From contig JAPLKS010000005.1 of NCBI GenBank assembly GCA_026387915.1, forward strand, positions 62,001-126,000: a stretch of 64,000 bases of DNA, read 5' to 3'. Positions within the stretch are counted from its first letter, which is position 1, and the number at the start of each line of letters is the position of its first letter. Positions 51,272-59,831 of the stretch are shown one piece after another. Below the pieces are notes generated by a model, which did not search any database, had not been told where the DNA came from, and saw nothing but the letters and a program-made list of their open reading frames with translations. Source of the DNA: Gemmatimonadota bacterium (lineage in GTDB: Bacteria; Gemmatimonadota; Gemmatimonadetes; Gemmatimonadales; Gemmatimonadaceae). The position numbers and the translations under genes were made by a program.

Positions 51272-52473
51272 GCCGGTGTGTAGGCGCCGAGGATGCGCGG
51301 GGCGCGGGCGCCGGTGGCGGAGGGAACGTTGCCGGGGCGGTGTTGCAAGTGGAGCCAGCCGAGCAGGGCAAAAGCCACCGCTTCTTTGGCTTCCCCGTCG
51401 TAGCACACATCGTCAAAGCTCGCCACGCGCCGCGCGCCAAACCCTGCGGCTGCCGGCACCGCCGCGAGTTCGCGCTCAATGGCCGCCACCAGCGCGGGAT
51501 TCCGAGCGCCGCCCCCTGAGAGCAACAGCTCCGCCACCGGCTCCGGCACAAAGCGCGCAAAGGCGTCGGCAATGCTGCGCGCGGTGAACAACACGGCCGT
51601 GGCCACAATGTCGGCGTCCGTCGCGGCGGGCTTGGCCGCGCGGCACGCCGTGATGAAATCGCCAATAAAACGGGGCGTAAACAACTCGCGCCCAGTGCTC
51701 TTGGGTGGCTCGGCGGCAAAGTACGGATGCCGCATGGCGTCAGCGACCACCGCCTCAATAGGCGCACCAGCTGCGGCGAGCGCGCCGTCCACGTCAAAGG
51801 CGAGATCAGGACGCAACGCGCGCACCACGCCATCAATCACCGCCACGCCCGGGCCGGTGTCGAACGCGCGCACCGCGCGCGTATCACCGCCCGGCGGCAC
51901 GATGGTCACATTGCCAATGCCGCCAATGTTTTGCAACGCGCGCCAATGCTCCGGTGCTGCAAAGAGGAGTGCGTCGGCCATTGGCACGAGCGGCGCGCCC
52001 TGCCCGCCCGCCGCCACGTCGCGCACGCGGAAATCGGCAATCACCGGAATTCCGGTGCGCTCAGCAATCACGGCGGGCTGACCAAACTGCCAAGTGGCGT
52101 GTGGTGGATCGTGCCACACGGTGTGCCCGTGGCTCGCAATGGCCGCAATGTCGGCACGCGCCACACCGCACTCGGCGATCACCGCGACGGCCGCGTCGGC
52201 GAGCCAAGCGCCGAGTTCAAAGTCGAGTCGCGTGTATTCAAGCGGCGTGGCGCCGGTGAGCGCGGCGGCGAGTCGCGCACGTTGCGAGTCGGTGTACGGC
52301 AGACTGCGAAAGGCGAGCAACTCGTGGTGGAGCACGCCATTCTGTTCGCTGAAGCGCACCGCCGCGGCAGAAATGCCGTCGAGCGAAGTGCCCGACATGA
52401 GGCCAACGATTACGGTCGCAGGAACGCGCGCGAGCGCGTTGGCCGCGGCCGCGGCGGTGCCGATGTCGCTCAT
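51268..52473 (-). CDS. anmK: Anhydro-N-acetylmuramic acid kinase
   Basis: 401 residues; the ATG overlaps the murQ stop as ATGA. The ATP-binding start VGLMSGTSLDGISAAAVRF is diagnostic, followed by ASHGHTVWHDPP, GQPAVIAERTGIPVIADFRVRD, NIGGIGNVTI, FDTGPGVAVIDGVVR and LLSGGGARNPALVAAI. It cleaves and phosphorylates 1,6-anhydroMurNAc to MurNAc-6-phosphate, the substrate of MurQ. It is the middle gene of the murQ-anmK-nagZ unit, with four-base overlaps on both sides, so the three are translated together. Confidence 0.95.
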   Translation of the reverse strand: MSDIGTAAAAANALARVPATVIVGLMSGTSLDGISAAAVRFSEQNGVLHHELLAFRSLPYTDSQRARLAAALTGATPLEYTRLDFELGAWLADAAVAVIAECGVARADIAAIASHGHTVWHDPPHATWQFGQPAVIAERTGIPVIADFRVRDVAAGGQGAPLVPMADALLFAAPEHWRALQNIGGIGNVTIVPPGGDTRAVRAFDTGPGVAVIDGVVRALRPDLAFDVDGALAAAGAPIEAVVADAMRHPYFAAEPPKSTGRELFTPRFIGDFITACRAAKPAATDADIVATAVLFTARSIADAFARFVPEPVAELLLSGGGARNPALVAAIERELAAVPAAAGFGARRVASFDDVCYDGEAKEAVAFALLGWLHLQHRPGNVPSATGARAPRILGAYTPA

Positions 52474-53384
52474 GTAACCGGCGGTGGTTCGCCCGGCAGG
52501 ACGCGCCGAATCACGCCACCTGCGGCGTCGAGCTGCCGCACCGCTTCGTCACGCGACACGCCAAGCCGCTGCATCACAATGGCGTACTTCACGCTCCCGC
52601 CTGCCTGCGTGAGCACCTCGCGTGCCTGCTCGCGCGCAATGCCGCACACTTCGGCCACAATGCGCTCGCTGCGGTCCACGAGCTTCACGTTCGAGGCCTG
52701 CATGTCCACCATCAAGTTGCCGTACGTCTTGCCGAGGCGAATCATCGCGCCGGTGGTGATGGTGTTGAGAATCAGTTTGGTGGCGGTGCCAGCCTTGAGG
52801 CGCGTGGAACCAGTGACCACTTCCGGCCCGGTGATAGCCACAATCGCAATGTCTGCCGCGGCGAGCGTTTCGGCTGGCGGCGGCGAACAGGCCACAACGG
52901 CCGTGCGCGCGCCGAGTGATTTGGCGTGCTGCAACGCGGCGCGCACGTAGGGCGTGGTGCCGCTGGCCGCGATGCCAATCACAAAGTCACCGGCGCGCAC
53001 GCCCGCCGCGTCGAGGTCAGCGCGGGCGCCATCGGGGCGATCTTCCGCGCCTTCTTGCGAGCGGGTGAGCGCGGCGGGGCCGCCAGCAATAATCCCCTGC
53101 ACCAGCTCCGGCGGCGCGCCGAAGGTGGGCGGAATTTCGCTCGCGTCGAGTACGCCGAGTCGTCCCGATGTACCGGCGCCCGCATAAAAGAGGCGACCGC
53201 CGCTCCGCAGCGTTTGCTCGGCGGCAGCCACGGCAGCCGCCAGCGGTTCACGCTGCGTGGCCACCGCATCGGCCACGGTGCGGTCTTCGGCGTTGATGAG
53301 ATCGACAATCGCTTGCGGTGAGGCAAGGTCGATGTCGGCGGTGCGCGGGTTGCGGCGCTCGGTAACGCGCGGATCCACGATCAC
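52470..53384 (-). CDS. murQ: N-acetylmuramic acid 6-phosphate etherase
   Basis: 304 residues from GTG 53384. It is a SIS-domain protein with the MurQ marks TERRNP near the N-terminus, FYAGAGTSGRLGVLDASEIPPTFG, IAGGPAALTRSQEGAEDR, GIAASGTTPYV and LKAGTATKLILNTITTGAMIRLGKTYGNLMVD (52700-52795). The C-terminal UBA-like segment is present. It removes the lactyl ether of MurNAc-6-P to give GlcNAc-6-P. It is the first gene of the recycling operon and is divergent from the gamma-glutamyltransferase gene, with 74 bp between the two starts. Confidence 0.96.
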   Translation of the reverse strand: MIVDPRVTERRNPRTADIDLASPQAIVDLINAEDRTVADAVATQREPLAAAVAAAEQTLRSGGRLFYAGAGTSGRLGVLDASEIPPTFGAPPELVQGIIAGGPAALTRSQEGAEDRPDGARADLDAAGVRAGDFVIGIAASGTTPYVRAALQHAKSLGARTAVVACSPPPAETLAAADIAIVAITGPEVVTGSTRLKAGTATKLILNTITTGAMIRLGKTYGNLMVDMQASNVKLVDRSERIVAEVCGIAREQAREVLTQAGGSVKYAIVMQRLGVSRDEAVRQLDAAGGVIRRVLPGEPPPVT

Positions 53385-53458
53385 GGTATGGCAGCCCTGA
53401 CGTTGCGGGGTGAGATATTGCTAACTTACCGCCTGCACGTCTCCCAGAGGAGTCTCCC

Positions 53459-55276
53459 GTGGCGTTTCGCTTCCCCCGCTCCGTCCTTGCCGCCACGTTG
53501 CTCGTGGCGTGCCGCCCGCAGTCTGCGCCCGCTCCGGTGCCCGCCCCAAGCGCGCCCGGCGCCGCTGCTCCCGGTGTCGCCGCGCCCGCCGCCCAGGTGG
53601 ACCGCCGCGACCGCCCAGCCGCCGCGCAGGCGACCGTGGACGCCGCCTTCCCGCAGGGATGGCGTTTTCCTAAGTCGGTAGCGCCCAGCTTTGGCGAGCA
53701 CGCCATGGTCGTGAGCAACTCCGCGCTGGCCAGCGAGGCCGGCGTGGAGATTCTGCGGGCCGGCGGCAATGCGGTAGATGCCGCCGTGGCCACCGGGTTC
53801 GCCTTAGCCGTGACCTATCCCTTTGCCGGCAACATTGGCGGCGGCGGGTTTATGAATATTCGCATGGCCGACGGGCGCACCGCGGTCATTGATTACCGCG
53901 AAGTTGCACCGCTCGCTGCCACGCGCAACATGTACGTGGACGCCAACGGCAAGCTCACCAACAAGAGCACGCTCGGGCATTTGGCGAGCGGCGTTCCCGG
54001 CGCAGTCGCGGGCATGTCGGCGGCGCTAGCCAAGTACGGCACCAAGTCGCTCGCCGAAGTGATGGCGCCGGCCATTCGTCTGGCGGCGCAGGGCTTTGTA
54101 GTGGACTCGGCGTTCTCGCGAGGCGTGGCCGCCGACAAGCGCAACATCACGCAGTTCGAAGGGGCGGCACTGTTCTTCCCCGGCGGCGAAGCACCCGCGC
54201 CGGGCTCGCGCTTTGTGCAAGCGGAGCTGGCGCGCTCGCTCAAGCTCATTGCCGGCAAGGGCCCGCAGGCGTTCTACGACGGCGAAGTGGGTGACTCGCT
54301 CGTCGCCGAGATGAAGCGCGGCGGCGGCATTATTACCAAGGAAGATTTGCGCCGCTATAAGCCCGAGTGGCGCGTCCCTGTGCAGAGCACCTATCGCGGC
54401 TACACGCTGTTGACGATGCCGCCGGCCAGCTCGGGCGGCATTACGATGACCGAGTCGCTCAACATTCTCGAAACCTTTGCGCCGCTGCCGCCCTTTGGCA
54501 GCACGCAGTACGCGCATCTGCTCGCCGAGACGTATCGCCGCACCTTTATTGATCGCAATCAGAAGCTCGCCGATCCGGCGTTCGTGAAAGTTCCGATGGA
54601 GGAACTCACGAGCAAAACGTACGCTGCGTCGTTGGCCAAGCAGATCAGCCGCACCGCCGCGAGCAAGACGCCCGCGTTCAACGCCGGTCGCGAACCGGAG
54701 CACACCACGCACTACTCGGTGGTGGATGGCCAGGGGAACGCGGTGGCTACCACGACCACGCTCAATGGCGGCTTTGGCAGCGCGGTGTGGGTGCGCGGCG
54801 GCGGCTTCTTTATGAACAACGAGATGGACGACTTTGCCGCGCAGCCTGGCAGCCCCAACATGTTTGGGCTCGTGCAGGGCGAAGCCAACGCCATTCAGCC
54901 TGGCAAGCGCATGCTCTCGGCGATGTCGCCGACGATTGTGCTCGACGCAAAGGGGCAGGTGCTGATGGTCACCGGTGCCGCCGGCGGCCCGACGATCATC
55001 ACCGCCACGATGGAAGTGATCCTCAACGTGATTGAGCATCACATGTCGCTCGCCGACGCGATGCGCGCGCCGCGCCTGCACCATCAGTCGTTGCCGGACG
55101 AAATCCGCGTGGAGAACAATGGCTTTGCCCCCGCCGTGCTCGACTCACTCAAGGCGATGGGGCATACCATCCGCTCGCAGGGCGGCATTGCGAACGTGAA
55201 CTCGATTCTGCGCGTGCCCGGTGGTTGGCACGGCGTCTTTGAGCCACGGTCGGTGGGCGGCGCGGTCGGGTACTAG
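53459..55276 (+). CDS. ggt: Gamma-glutamyltransferase (lipoprotein)
   Basis: 605 residues from GTG, six bases after GAGGAG. The signal peptide ends in LLVAC, a lipobox, and a Pro/Ala linker follows. The family core is complete: EAGVEILRAGGNAVDAAVATGFAL, GNIGGGGFM, and the self-cleavage and nucleophile site HTTHYSVVD with Thr 416 as the new N-terminus of the small subunit, then GFGSAVWV, NNEMDDF and LSAMSPTIV. It hydrolyses or transfers gamma-glutamyl groups, classically of glutathione, in the periplasm. It is divergent from murQ; muropeptides contain a gamma-D-Glu link, but GGT acting on them is not established. Confidence 0.94.
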   Translation: MAFRFPRSVLAATLLVACRPQSAPAPVPAPSAPGAAAPGVAAPAAQVDRRDRPAAAQATVDAAFPQGWRFPKSVAPSFGEHAMVVSNSALASEAGVEILRAGGNAVDAAVATGFALAVTYPFAGNIGGGGFMNIRMADGRTAVIDYREVAPLAATRNMYVDANGKLTNKSTLGHLASGVPGAVAGMSAALAKYGTKSLAEVMAPAIRLAAQGFVVDSAFSRGVAADKRNITQFEGAALFFPGGEAPAPGSRFVQAELARSLKLIAGKGPQAFYDGEVGDSLVAEMKRGGGIITKEDLRRYKPEWRVPVQSTYRGYTLLTMPPASSGGITMTESLNILETFAPLPPFGSTQYAHLLAETYRRTFIDRNQKLADPAFVKVPMEELTSKTYAASLAKQISRTAASKTPAFNAGREPEHTTHYSVVDGQGNAVATTTTLNGGFGSAVWVRGGGFFMNNEMDDFAAQPGSPNMFGLVQGEANAIQPGKRMLSAMSPTIVLDAKGQVLMVTGAAGGPTIITATMEVILNVIEHHMSLADAMRAPRLHHQSLPDEIRVENNGFAPAVLDSLKAMGHTIRSQGGIANVNSILRVPGGWHGVFEPRSVGGAVGY

Positions 55277-55279
55277 CGG

Positions 55280-56179
55280 CTATTTCAGCATCACCGCGCG
55301 CACATTCATGGCGCGGTCGAGCAGAATAGAAAAACGCGCGCCCTGTGGCACGCAGGCATCGTAGTCGGCTGTGCCTGCGGCCACGGCGGTGCCTGCCGCG
55401 GCGCCAACGGCCGCGCCAATAACAGTGGACTTGGTGTTCTTGCCAAGGAGCTGACCGGCGAGCGCGCCAATGGCGGCGCCGGCGCCAATCTTTTTGGCTT
55501 GGTCAGCCGTGCTCTGCGCGCGCACCTTTTCGAGCGATGCAATCTGTGCGAGGTGTCCCCACGCCTGATACGTGGTGTCGCCCACGCGCACGGACATCAC
55601 CTCAAAGGCAATGCGCGCATCGGCCTCGCTCCCCTTGCCGCGCCCGGATTCGGTGACGCGTAGCATGACCGTCGAACCCATGGGCAGGAGCGCACCATTG
55701 CTTCCCACCACCGACTCGTCGAGCGTGGCGGTGACGCGATCACCCACGGCGTGCGTGTTGGTGCAGATGCGCATCGCTGGCGACACTTTGAGCGCCGTTC
55801 CGGTGGCAATAGTCCCAAAGGCCGGCTCAGCCGCAGCGGGCGCTGCGGCCACGGTGGCGCTGGGAGCGGCAGCCGTCGCAGCCGCCGCGGCGGGCGCGGC
55901 CGGCGCGGCCTCGGGCGGCGCGATCTTCCGCACCGTAACAGTCGTCGGCTCGGGGGCCTTTGGTTTTGGTGTGGGTGCCGGCTTCGGCGCTGGCTTCTCA
56001 GCGGCAGGCTCAGGCTTGGGCGCGTCATTCAACTGCGGCTGCGACGCGGCCACCGGCGGGAGTTCAATCTGTCGCGCATTCTGCGCGCCATTCTGCTGCG
56101 TCTCGTCGCCTTTGCAGGCAGCGGTCACCATTAGCACGCCGAGCACCGACAGCGTAAGTCCGATATCTTTGAACCGCAT
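55280..56179 (-). CDS. Glycine-zipper lipoprotein with Pro/Ala-rich linker
   Basis: 299 residues from ATG 56179, five bases after GAGGAG. The signal peptide ends in VTAAC (lipobox). A long Lys/Pro/Ala linker (PKPAPTPKPKAPEP) leads to a beta-domain with GTIATGTALKVSPAMRICTNTH and PMGSTVMLRVTESGRG. This resembles the envelope-stress/LPP20-type beta segment seen in some TrbI- and YMGG-like proteins. The C-terminus has glycine-zipper repeats, KIGAGAAIGALAGQLLGKN and VIGAAVGAAAGTAVAAGT, which favour insertion or oligomerisation in the outer membrane. Its stop lies 3 bp from the stop of the convergent ggt gene. Function unknown. Confidence 0.8.
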   Translation of the reverse strand: MRFKDIGLTLSVLGVLMVTAACKGDETQQNGAQNARQIELPPVAASQPQLNDAPKPEPAAEKPAPKPAPTPKPKAPEPTTVTVRKIAPPEAAPAAPAAAAATAAAPSATVAAAPAAAEPAFGTIATGTALKVSPAMRICTNTHAVGDRVTATLDESVVGSNGALLPMGSTVMLRVTESGRGKGSEADARIAFEVMSVRVGDTTYQAWGHLAQIASLEKVRAQSTADQAKKIGAGAAIGALAGQLLGKNTKSTVIGAAVGAAAGTAVAAGTADYDACVPQGARFSILLDRAMNVRAVMLK

Positions 56180-56250
56180 ATGCACTCCTCGAGAGTTTTG
56201 CACGGCGCCTCACCACACCGCGGCGCACCGCACACCGCACGGAGCGCCCC

Positions 56251-58044
56251 TTGAGGGCACTGCTCCGTCTTCTTCCATACTACCGCCCCTACCGCGCACA
56301 AGTTGCATGGGGGCTGACCAGTGTGATGGTGTCGGTGGTATTGCAGAACACCATCCCGGGGTTTCTGCGCTCCGCCATCGACGGCTTTCGTGATCCCAAC
56401 GGCCCGTCCGTGGCCATTCGCATTGCCGGCACCATGGTCGGGCTGAGCCTCGTGACGATGGTGTTCCGCTACCTCATGCGGGAGTTGCTCAACGGCCTCA
56501 GCCGCCGCATTGAGAATGACTTGCGCAACGATCTCTTTGCGCATCTCGCCACCCTCGACGCCGCTTGGTTTGGCCGCACCCGCACCGGCGAGATCATGGC
56601 GCGCCTCACCAACGACCTCGGCGCCGTGCGCCTCGCCGCCGGCCCGGCCATTATGTACCTCACCAACACGATCTTTGGCGGCGTGCTGGCTTTTGTGTTC
56701 ATGATGCGCATCAGTCCGCGCCTTACCGCCGTGGCGGTGCTGCCGATGATCGCGCTGCCGCTCGTGATGATGAAACTCGGCCGCGCCGTGCACGATCGCT
56801 TTGAGGCGGTGCAGAAGCACTTTGGCGAACTCACCACCCGCGCGCAGGAAAATCTCTCCGGCGTGCGCATCGTGCGCGCCTACCGGCAGGAGCACGCCGA
56901 ATCGCAGCGCTTTGGGGCGATGAGCGTGGACTACGTGCGAATGAACGTGCGCCTCGCCAAGCTGTATGGCCTCATGAATCCGGCCTTCACCGTGCTCGCG
57001 GGCCTCGGCACCGCGGCCGTGCTCTGGGTTGGCGGCGGCATGGTGATTGATGGCACCATCAGCGTGGGCGCGTTTGTGGCGTTCGGCTTTTATCTCTCCA
57101 ACCTTACGTGGCCGCTGATTGCGCTTGGCTGGGTGACGAACCTCTTTCAGCGCGGCGCCGCATCCATGGCGCGCCTCAACGATTTGTTCAACGCGCAACC
57201 GACCATCGTCTCCCCTGCCTCGCCGCGCGCGTTGCCAGTCACGAGTGGCGGTCGCGCGATTGAGTATCGCCACGTGACGTTTGCCTACCCCACGGCCAAC
57301 GGCGACGCTGGCCGCGACATCCTCCGCGACATTTCCTTCACCATTCCCGCCGGCGGCACACTCGGCGTGGTCGGCGCAACGGGGAGCGGCAAGACGGCGT
57401 TGCTCGAACTGCTCACGCGTGTATACGACGCCACGAGCGGCGAGGTGCTCGTGGACGGCGTGCCGGTGCGCGAGTTGGATCTTGCCGCGCTCCGTCAGGA
57501 GATTGGTTTTGTGCCGCAGGAGAGCCTGCTCTTTGGCGAAACGATTGGCATGAACCTCGCCTACGGAGAGACTGACGCGACGAACGCGACGGGCACACCC
57601 GCCACCGATACGTCCGACGAAACCATCCGCTGGGCCGCCGACGTTGCGCAACTCACCGAGACCATTGCCGAGCTCCCCGCCGGACTCGACACCATGCTCG
57701 GCGAGCGCGGCATCAATCTCTCGGGCGGGCAAAAGCAACGCGCGGCCATCGCGCGCGCGTTGGCGCGACGCCCGTCGATTGTGGTGCTCGACGATGCGCT
57801 CTCTGCCGTAGACACGCAAACCGAAGCCGCCATTTTGCACGGCCTGCGCAGCGCGCTCACCGCCCGCACCGCCGTGATTGCCTCGCATCGCATTACCGCC
57901 ATTCGCGAGGCCACCCATATCATTGTGCTCGACGACGGACGCATTGTGGAGTCGGGCACCCACGAATCGTTGCTCGCGCTGCGGGGTAAGTACTGGACGC
58001 TGCTCAACCGACAGCAACTCGAAGAAGCCGTGGAAGCGGCCTAG
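56251..58044 (+). CDS. ABC exporter half-transporter (MdlA/LmrA type)
   Basis: 597 residues from TTG, six bases after GGAG. Six membrane helices occupy residues 15-310. The nucleotide-binding domain has Walker A GATGSGKT (about 374-381), Q-loop FVPQESL, signature LSGGQKQRAAIARAL, Walker B IVVLDDALSAVD and H-loop IASHRIT. The residue after Walker B is Asp in place of the catalytic Glu, as in MdlA-type and other asymmetric exporters that work as heterodimers with a second half-transporter. No second half is encoded next to it. The substrate cannot be deduced. It lies 9 bp before a small barrel protein gene, so the two are co-transcribed. Confidence 0.92.
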   Translation: MRALLRLLPYYRPYRAQVAWGLTSVMVSVVLQNTIPGFLRSAIDGFRDPNGPSVAIRIAGTMVGLSLVTMVFRYLMRELLNGLSRRIENDLRNDLFAHLATLDAAWFGRTRTGEIMARLTNDLGAVRLAAGPAIMYLTNTIFGGVLAFVFMMRISPRLTAVAVLPMIALPLVMMKLGRAVHDRFEAVQKHFGELTTRAQENLSGVRIVRAYRQEHAESQRFGAMSVDYVRMNVRLAKLYGLMNPAFTVLAGLGTAAVLWVGGGMVIDGTISVGAFVAFGFYLSNLTWPLIALGWVTNLFQRGAASMARLNDLFNAQPTIVSPASPRALPVTSGGRAIEYRHVTFAYPTANGDAGRDILRDISFTIPAGGTLGVVGATGSGKTALLELLTRVYDATSGEVLVDGVPVRELDLAALRQEIGFVPQESLLFGETIGMNLAYGETDATNATGTPATDTSDETIRWAADVAQLTETIAELPAGLDTMLGERGINLSGGQKQRAAIARALARRPSIVVLDDALSAVDTQTEAAILHGLRSALTARTAVIASHRITAIREATHIIVLDDGRIVESGTHESLLALRGKYWTLLNRQQLEEAVEAA

Positions 58045-58053
58045 GAGGTACCC

Positions 58054-58566
58054 GTGCGTCGATTGCGCATCATAGCCCTGCTGTTGCTCGCCTCTGCCGC
58101 TGCGGCCCGTGCGCAGGGGCCGTCGCTCGCCATCGGCATCAACGTGCCCGTTGGTGGCTTTGCCGATGTCGCCGGCAGCGGTTTCAGTGTAGCGCTTCGC
58201 GACGAAGGCGAGCTCGGCTGGGTCACGCAACGCTGGGCACAGATGGCGTATCGCCTCGACGTGGACTTCACCCACTTTGCCAAACGCGGTAGCACGCCAT
58301 CCATGGAATTCCAGAGCGTGTCGTTCAATCTCATGCACCGCCCATCGCTCACGTTGTACGAGTTCGCCGGCCCCGGCATCTACAACTCCACGGCGTCACG
58401 GAGCGACCGCTATTCGCGCCGCGGCACCAACTTCGGCGTGCAGGGCGGCGTAGGCTACGTGTGGGAATCCAAGTACCAACCGTTCGTCGAGTTTGGCGCG
58501 ACGAACCTATTCACCTCGGGGAGCAACACTCCCTGGTTCGTGATCCGCACCGGCGGACACTTCTAA
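58054..58566 (+). CDS. Small outer-membrane beta-barrel protein
   Basis: 170 residues from GTG, preceded by an exact AGGAGGT whose first A and G belong to the ABC-transporter stop codon. A signal peptide ends ARAQ. The mature part is alternating strands with aromatic girdle residues (YRLDVDFTHF, NLMHRPSLTLYEFAGPGIY, PFVEFGATNLF) and a final Phe, the usual signal for outer-membrane barrel insertion. It resembles the OmpW/OmpA-like eight-strand group in size. Its coupling to the ABC exporter suggests a related envelope role. Ligand unknown. Confidence 0.8.
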   Translation: MRRLRIIALLLLASAAAARAQGPSLAIGINVPVGGFADVAGSGFSVALRDEGELGWVTQRWAQMAYRLDVDFTHFAKRGSTPSMEFQSVSFNLMHRPSLTLYEFAGPGIYNSTASRSDRYSRRGTNFGVQGGVGYVWESKYQPFVEFGATNLFTSGSNTPWFVIRTGGHF

Positions 58567-58571
58567 CAGCA

Positions 58572-58602
58572 GCGCCGCGCAGCCCACAGGGCCACGCGGC
58601 GC
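58572..58602. terminator. Long GC hairpin between convergent genes
   Basis: GCGCCGCG pairs with CGCGGCGC and encloses an inner GCCC/GGGC stem. It lies 6 bases after the barrel-protein stop and before the convergent CcdA-type stop. There is no T-run, so it is a terminator candidate only. GCGCGC-rich repeats continue to about 58640. Confidence 0.5.
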
Positions 58603-58642
58603 CACCAACGCAAGCGCGCGAAGCGCGCGTAGCGCGCCGCTA

Positions 58643-59374
58643 TTACAACCGGCTCTTGATCCAATCCGGTGTAAAGTTCTGCATCCACGAACTCAAAATC
58701 GTGAGATAGTTGGTGATCATCAGCAGACCAACGGCAATCAGCAACACGCCGGCAATCCGCTGCACCCACACCATCTGCGACTTGAGCCGCTTGAAGAGCG
58801 CCAGAAAGCGCTCCACCGCAAGCGCCGCCACCAAGAACGGCACGGCGAGTCCCATGGAATACGCAAGCAACAGCAACAGCCCGCGCTTGTAGTCCGCCTC
58901 ACTCGCCGTGAAGGTGAGAATCGCGCCGAGGATGGGCCCGATGCACGGGCTCCACCCGGCGCCAAAGGCGATGCCCACGAGCACGGAGCCGAGATACCCC
59001 ACCGGTTTGTCGTGCAAGTGCACGCGCCGCTCGCGCATGAACGCCGTGATGTTGAGCACGCCGAGCAGGTAGAGCCCAAATACAATCACCAGCCCGCCGC
59101 CAATGCGACTCAGCCAGAACCGCTGCGAGAGCAGCAACCGCCCAACGGTCGTCGCCGTGGCGCCAAGCGCCAGGAAGATGAGCGTGAAACCAGCAATGAA
59201 CAGCAACGAATGAATGAGCGCGGTGCGGCGCGCCTTGGTGACGTCCTCGAGCGAGAGCCCGGTGATGAACGTCACGTAGCTCGGAATGAGCGGCAGCACA
59301 CAAGGCGATAAGAACGAGAGCAGGCCAGCGCCAAAGGCGATGGCGAGTCCCATACCGCCGGAGGGATCGGTCAC
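58643..59374 (-). CDS. ccdA: CcdA/DsbD-type cytochrome c biogenesis membrane protein
   Basis: About 243 residues; the GTG at 59374 follows TGAGG by eight bases, and a GTG at 59383 lies one base after the fur stop. Six or seven membrane helices. The two redox cysteines sit in the family motifs LLSFLSPCVLPLIPSY and GAGWSPCIGPILGA. It carries electrons across the inner membrane to periplasmic thiol proteins, for c-type cytochrome maturation (the window encodes two heme proteins) or disulfide repair. It is the last gene of an operon led by an acidic unknown protein and a Fur-family repressor. Confidence 0.9.
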   Translation of the reverse strand: MTDPSGGMGLAIAFGAGLLSFLSPCVLPLIPSYVTFITGLSLEDVTKARRTALIHSLLFIAGFTLIFLALGATATTVGRLLLSQRFWLSRIGGGLVIVFGLYLLGVLNITAFMRERRVHLHDKPVGYLGSVLVGIAFGAGWSPCIGPILGAILTFTASEADYKRGLLLLLAYSMGLAVPFLVAALAVERFLALFKRLKSQMVWVQRIAGVLLIAVGLLMITNYLTILSSWMQNFTPDWIKSRL

Positions 59375-59384
59375 AGGGAGCACC

Positions 59385-59831
59385 TCATGAGACGGAGCCG
59401 CGCTGACAATCGCGGCACACGCCATAGATGACAAGCCGGTGCCGCTGACGGGCGAACCCGCGCGACTCGGCGACGAGCGTGGTCATACGTTCGAGCCGTT
59501 CGTCCTGAAACTCCTCGACGTGGCCGCACGAGGTGCAGAGGAGATGTTCGTGATGCGGAATGTCGCGCGCGGGCTCAAAGCGTTTAAACCCTTCACCAAA
59601 ATCGCGTTCCACAACCAATCCGCTTTCCACCAGCACATCCAGCGTACGGTAGATCGTGGCGGTGCCCACTCTGGTGCCGAGTGCGCTGAGTTCGTCGCCC
59701 ACTTCTTCGGCGGAGAGATGTCGGTCGGCCGTGAGGAGCAGTTCGGCCACCGCCAATCGCGGCGCGGTCACCGGGAGATTTCGCTCCCGGAGCCACGTGC
59801 GAAAGCGGTCGGTTACGCCGGCGTCAGCCAC
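59385..59831 (-). CDS. Fur-family metalloregulator
   Basis: 148 residues from GTG. The winged helix is PVTAPRLAVAELLLTADRHLSAEEVGDELSALGTRVGTATIYRTLDVLVESGLV (59585-59750). The metal-binding part has HHEHLLCTSCGHVEEF and a C-terminal CRDC, giving the paired Cys structural zinc site and His-rich regulatory site. It may respond to iron, zinc or peroxide; sequence alone does not separate Fur, Zur and PerR. It overlaps the upstream acidic-protein gene by 19 bp and lies next to the ccdA-type gene. Confidence 0.9.
   Translation of the reverse strand: MADAGVTDRFRTWLRERNLPVTAPRLAVAELLLTADRHLSAEEVGDELSALGTRVGTATIYRTLDVLVESGLVVERDFGEGFKRFEPARDIPHHEHLLCTSCGHVEEFQDERLERMTTLVAESRGFARQRHRLVIYGVCRDCQRGSVS

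Noticed and set aside
56131-58338. A 735-codon open frame on the minus strand opposite the ABC exporter
   Set aside because: It has no recognisable motif and lies fully against a clear exporter gene and the glycine-zipper and barrel starts.
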